From Methanomethylovorans sp. PtaU1.Bin073 (GTDB taxonomy: Archaea; Halobacteriota; Methanosarcinia; Methanosarcinales; Methanosarcinaceae): a DNA stretch of 7,178 bases. The notes beneath the pieces were generated by a model, which was not told the origin of the DNA, did not search any database, and was given only the letters and a program-made list of their open reading frames with translations. Shown here piece after piece: positions 6,336 through 7,178 of the stretch; positions within the stretch are counted from its first letter, which is position 1, and each line of letters opens with the position of its first letter. The translations under genes and the position numbers were made by a program. The stretch is from NCBI GenBank assembly GCA_002067265.1, contig MVQW01000101.1, positions 1 through 7,178 on the forward strand, given 5' to 3'.

Positions 6336-7046
6336 TCAAATTTTCTTATTTGAGACCATGCGCCTCTGGATCCTGCGCAGGACACCCCTTAGAGTTTGTA
6401 CTTCCCTTGGGATCAGGCGTGCCCTTCCGAATATCCTTTTTAACATCAGTTCCGTCTTTTCCTTTTTGTGTGCAGGGTATTCGATATCTTTCAGCAATTG
6501 GGAAAAATGCTCCATCAAAAGTTTTGTATCAAAAGCATCTGCAAGTGGTGTTTCTCCTGCTTTTACGTCGCTCAGTTCGTAAAGTACCACTGCGACAGCA
6601 TGTGAGAGATTCATCACCGGGTATATTTCGGATGTAGGAATGGTGAGGATCATGTCCATCATGCATAGTTCATCTTTCATGAAGCCTTTATCCTCCCTGC
6701 CAAAGAGCAGTGCGATGGTTCCAGAGTATCCTTCCAGATTTTTTTTCAATTCTCTTGGAACAAATGCTGGGATACGTATGTGCTCATCGAATTTACTACC
6801 GGTTATACCAGTGGTGCCTATAAGGAGGTTGGCACCTGCAACAGCTTCTTGTATGCTGTTCGTGATGGTTGCACCTTCAAGTACATCACGTGCATGAGAT
6901 GACATTGCACGTGCTTCTCCTTCAAGCGGGCATGGGTTTACCAGTGCAAGGTCTGTAAAACCAAAATTTTTCATTGCCCTGGCCACTGAACCTACATTTC
7001 CCTGATATAAAGGCTCAACAAGCACTACTCTGAAATTAAGATCCAT
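6336..7046 (-). CDS. trmJ: tRNA (cytidine-32) 2'-O-methyltransferase, TrmJ family (SPOUT class)
   Basis: This 236-residue SAM-dependent RNA methyltransferase is expected to methylate the ribose of residue 32 in the tRNA anticodon loop, as archaeal and bacterial TrmJ do. The three SPOUT (SpoU/TrmH) motifs are clear. Motif 1 is EPLYQGNVGSVARAM (11-25) with catalytic-type Arg R23. Motif 2 is LFGREDKGF (114-122). Motif 3 is YPVMNLSHAVAVVLYEL (142-158) with N146 and S148 in the knotted SAM site. The C-terminal tail (IFGRARLIPREVQTLRGVLRRI) is typical of TrmJ-type proteins. The match to E. coli TrmJ extends through RDVLEGATI and LIGTTG. AAGGA (7057-7053), six bases before the ATG, supports the start. 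Substrate position is from family knowledge; another tRNA or rRNA 2'-O-ribose target cannot be excluded. Confidence 0.92.
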   Translation of the reverse strand: MDLNFRVVLVEPLYQGNVGSVARAMKNFGFTDLALVNPCPLEGEARAMSSHARDVLEGATITNSIQEAVAGANLLIGTTGITGSKFDEHIRIPAFVPRELKKNLEGYSGTIALLFGREDKGFMKDELCMMDMILTIPTSEIYPVMNLSHAVAVVLYELSDVKAGETPLADAFDTKLLMEHFSQLLKDIEYPAHKKEKTELMLKRIFGRARLIPREVQTLRGVLRRIQRRMVSNKKI

Positions 7047-7089
7047 AATATATCCTTGATGTTTTAGGGAGCCTATAGGTGACTGCAGA

Positions 7090-7097
7090 TTATATAA
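7090..7097 (-). promoter_or_regulatory. Candidate TATA box for trmJ
   Basis: On the minus strand TTATATAA lies 44-51 bases before the trmJ ATG. Transcription would start near 7068, leaving a leader of about 22 bases that contains AAGGA (7057-7053). Upstream of it, bases 7100-7178 are AT-rich; I see no gene, tRNA or clear repeat there, and a promoter for a divergent plus-strand gene beyond the window is possible. Confidence 0.55.
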
Positions 7098-7178
7098 GGC
7101 TAATTATTCAAGTATTAGCAAATCTTTTGAATATCAACGGCTGGATCAAATTTCTACATAAAAATTGGTTTAATTTGC

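Noticed and set aside
6322..6637. Plus-strand frames opposite the 3' end of trmJ.
   Set aside because: They are antisense to the well-supported TrmJ C terminus and show no independent coding evidence.
7100..7178. AT-rich end of the window considered as a replication origin, since mcm is close by.
   Set aside because: No origin recognition box-like repeats or cdc6/orc1 gene are visible; AT-richness alone fits a promoter region.

Overview
The window reads as chromosomal DNA of a methanogenic archaeon, most likely in the Methanosarcinaceae (Methanolobus/Methanococcoides/Methanosarcina type). The reasons are an archaeal MCM helicase, a DUF424 protein, a COG1340-type coiled-coil protein, an archaeal two-subunit-type pyruvate carboxylase A subunit, an S-layer-like domain protein, AT-rich archaeal TATA boxes, and GGAG/GAGGTGA-type ribosome binding sites. 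Genus is inferred from remembered family resemblance only. Gene density is very high and there are no mobile elements, CRISPR arrays, tRNAs or rRNAs. No stretch over 300 bases lacks a gene.

The left third (1-2225) is a plus-strand operon: the 3' end of pycA (biotin carboxylase subunit of pyruvate carboxylase), then birA (biotin protein ligase with an N-terminal DNA-binding domain), then a small secreted, C-terminally anchored protein with an S-layer-like domain. birA and the S-layer-like gene overlap by ATGA. The first two genes form one functional unit, since BirA biotinylates the partner subunit of the carboxylase. The third has no obvious link to biotin.

The right two thirds (2239-7046) are on the minus strand and read right to left: trmJ (tRNA 2'-O-methyltransferase), mcm (replicative helicase), a DUF424 gene, and two coiled-coil genes. 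mcm and DUF424 are 10 bases apart and probably co-transcribed. The two coiled-coil genes overlap by ATGA, and the downstream start has a strong GAGGTGA site. That places the start of the last gene at 3159 and not at an upstream in-frame ATG. TATA-like elements precede trmJ, mcm and the coiled-coil pair, but no strong terminators separate these units, so read-through is possible.

The two convergent operons meet in a 13-base gap. A stem-loop followed by a T-rich tract there looks like the end of the minus-strand operon. The most interesting points are the mcm-DUF424-coiled-coil cassette of unknown function, a cysteine cluster in the DUF424 protein, repeats in heptad register in the coiled-coil protein, and two mutually exclusive hairpins at the start of the S-layer-like gene. 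I see no clear-cut novel defence or mobile system here.
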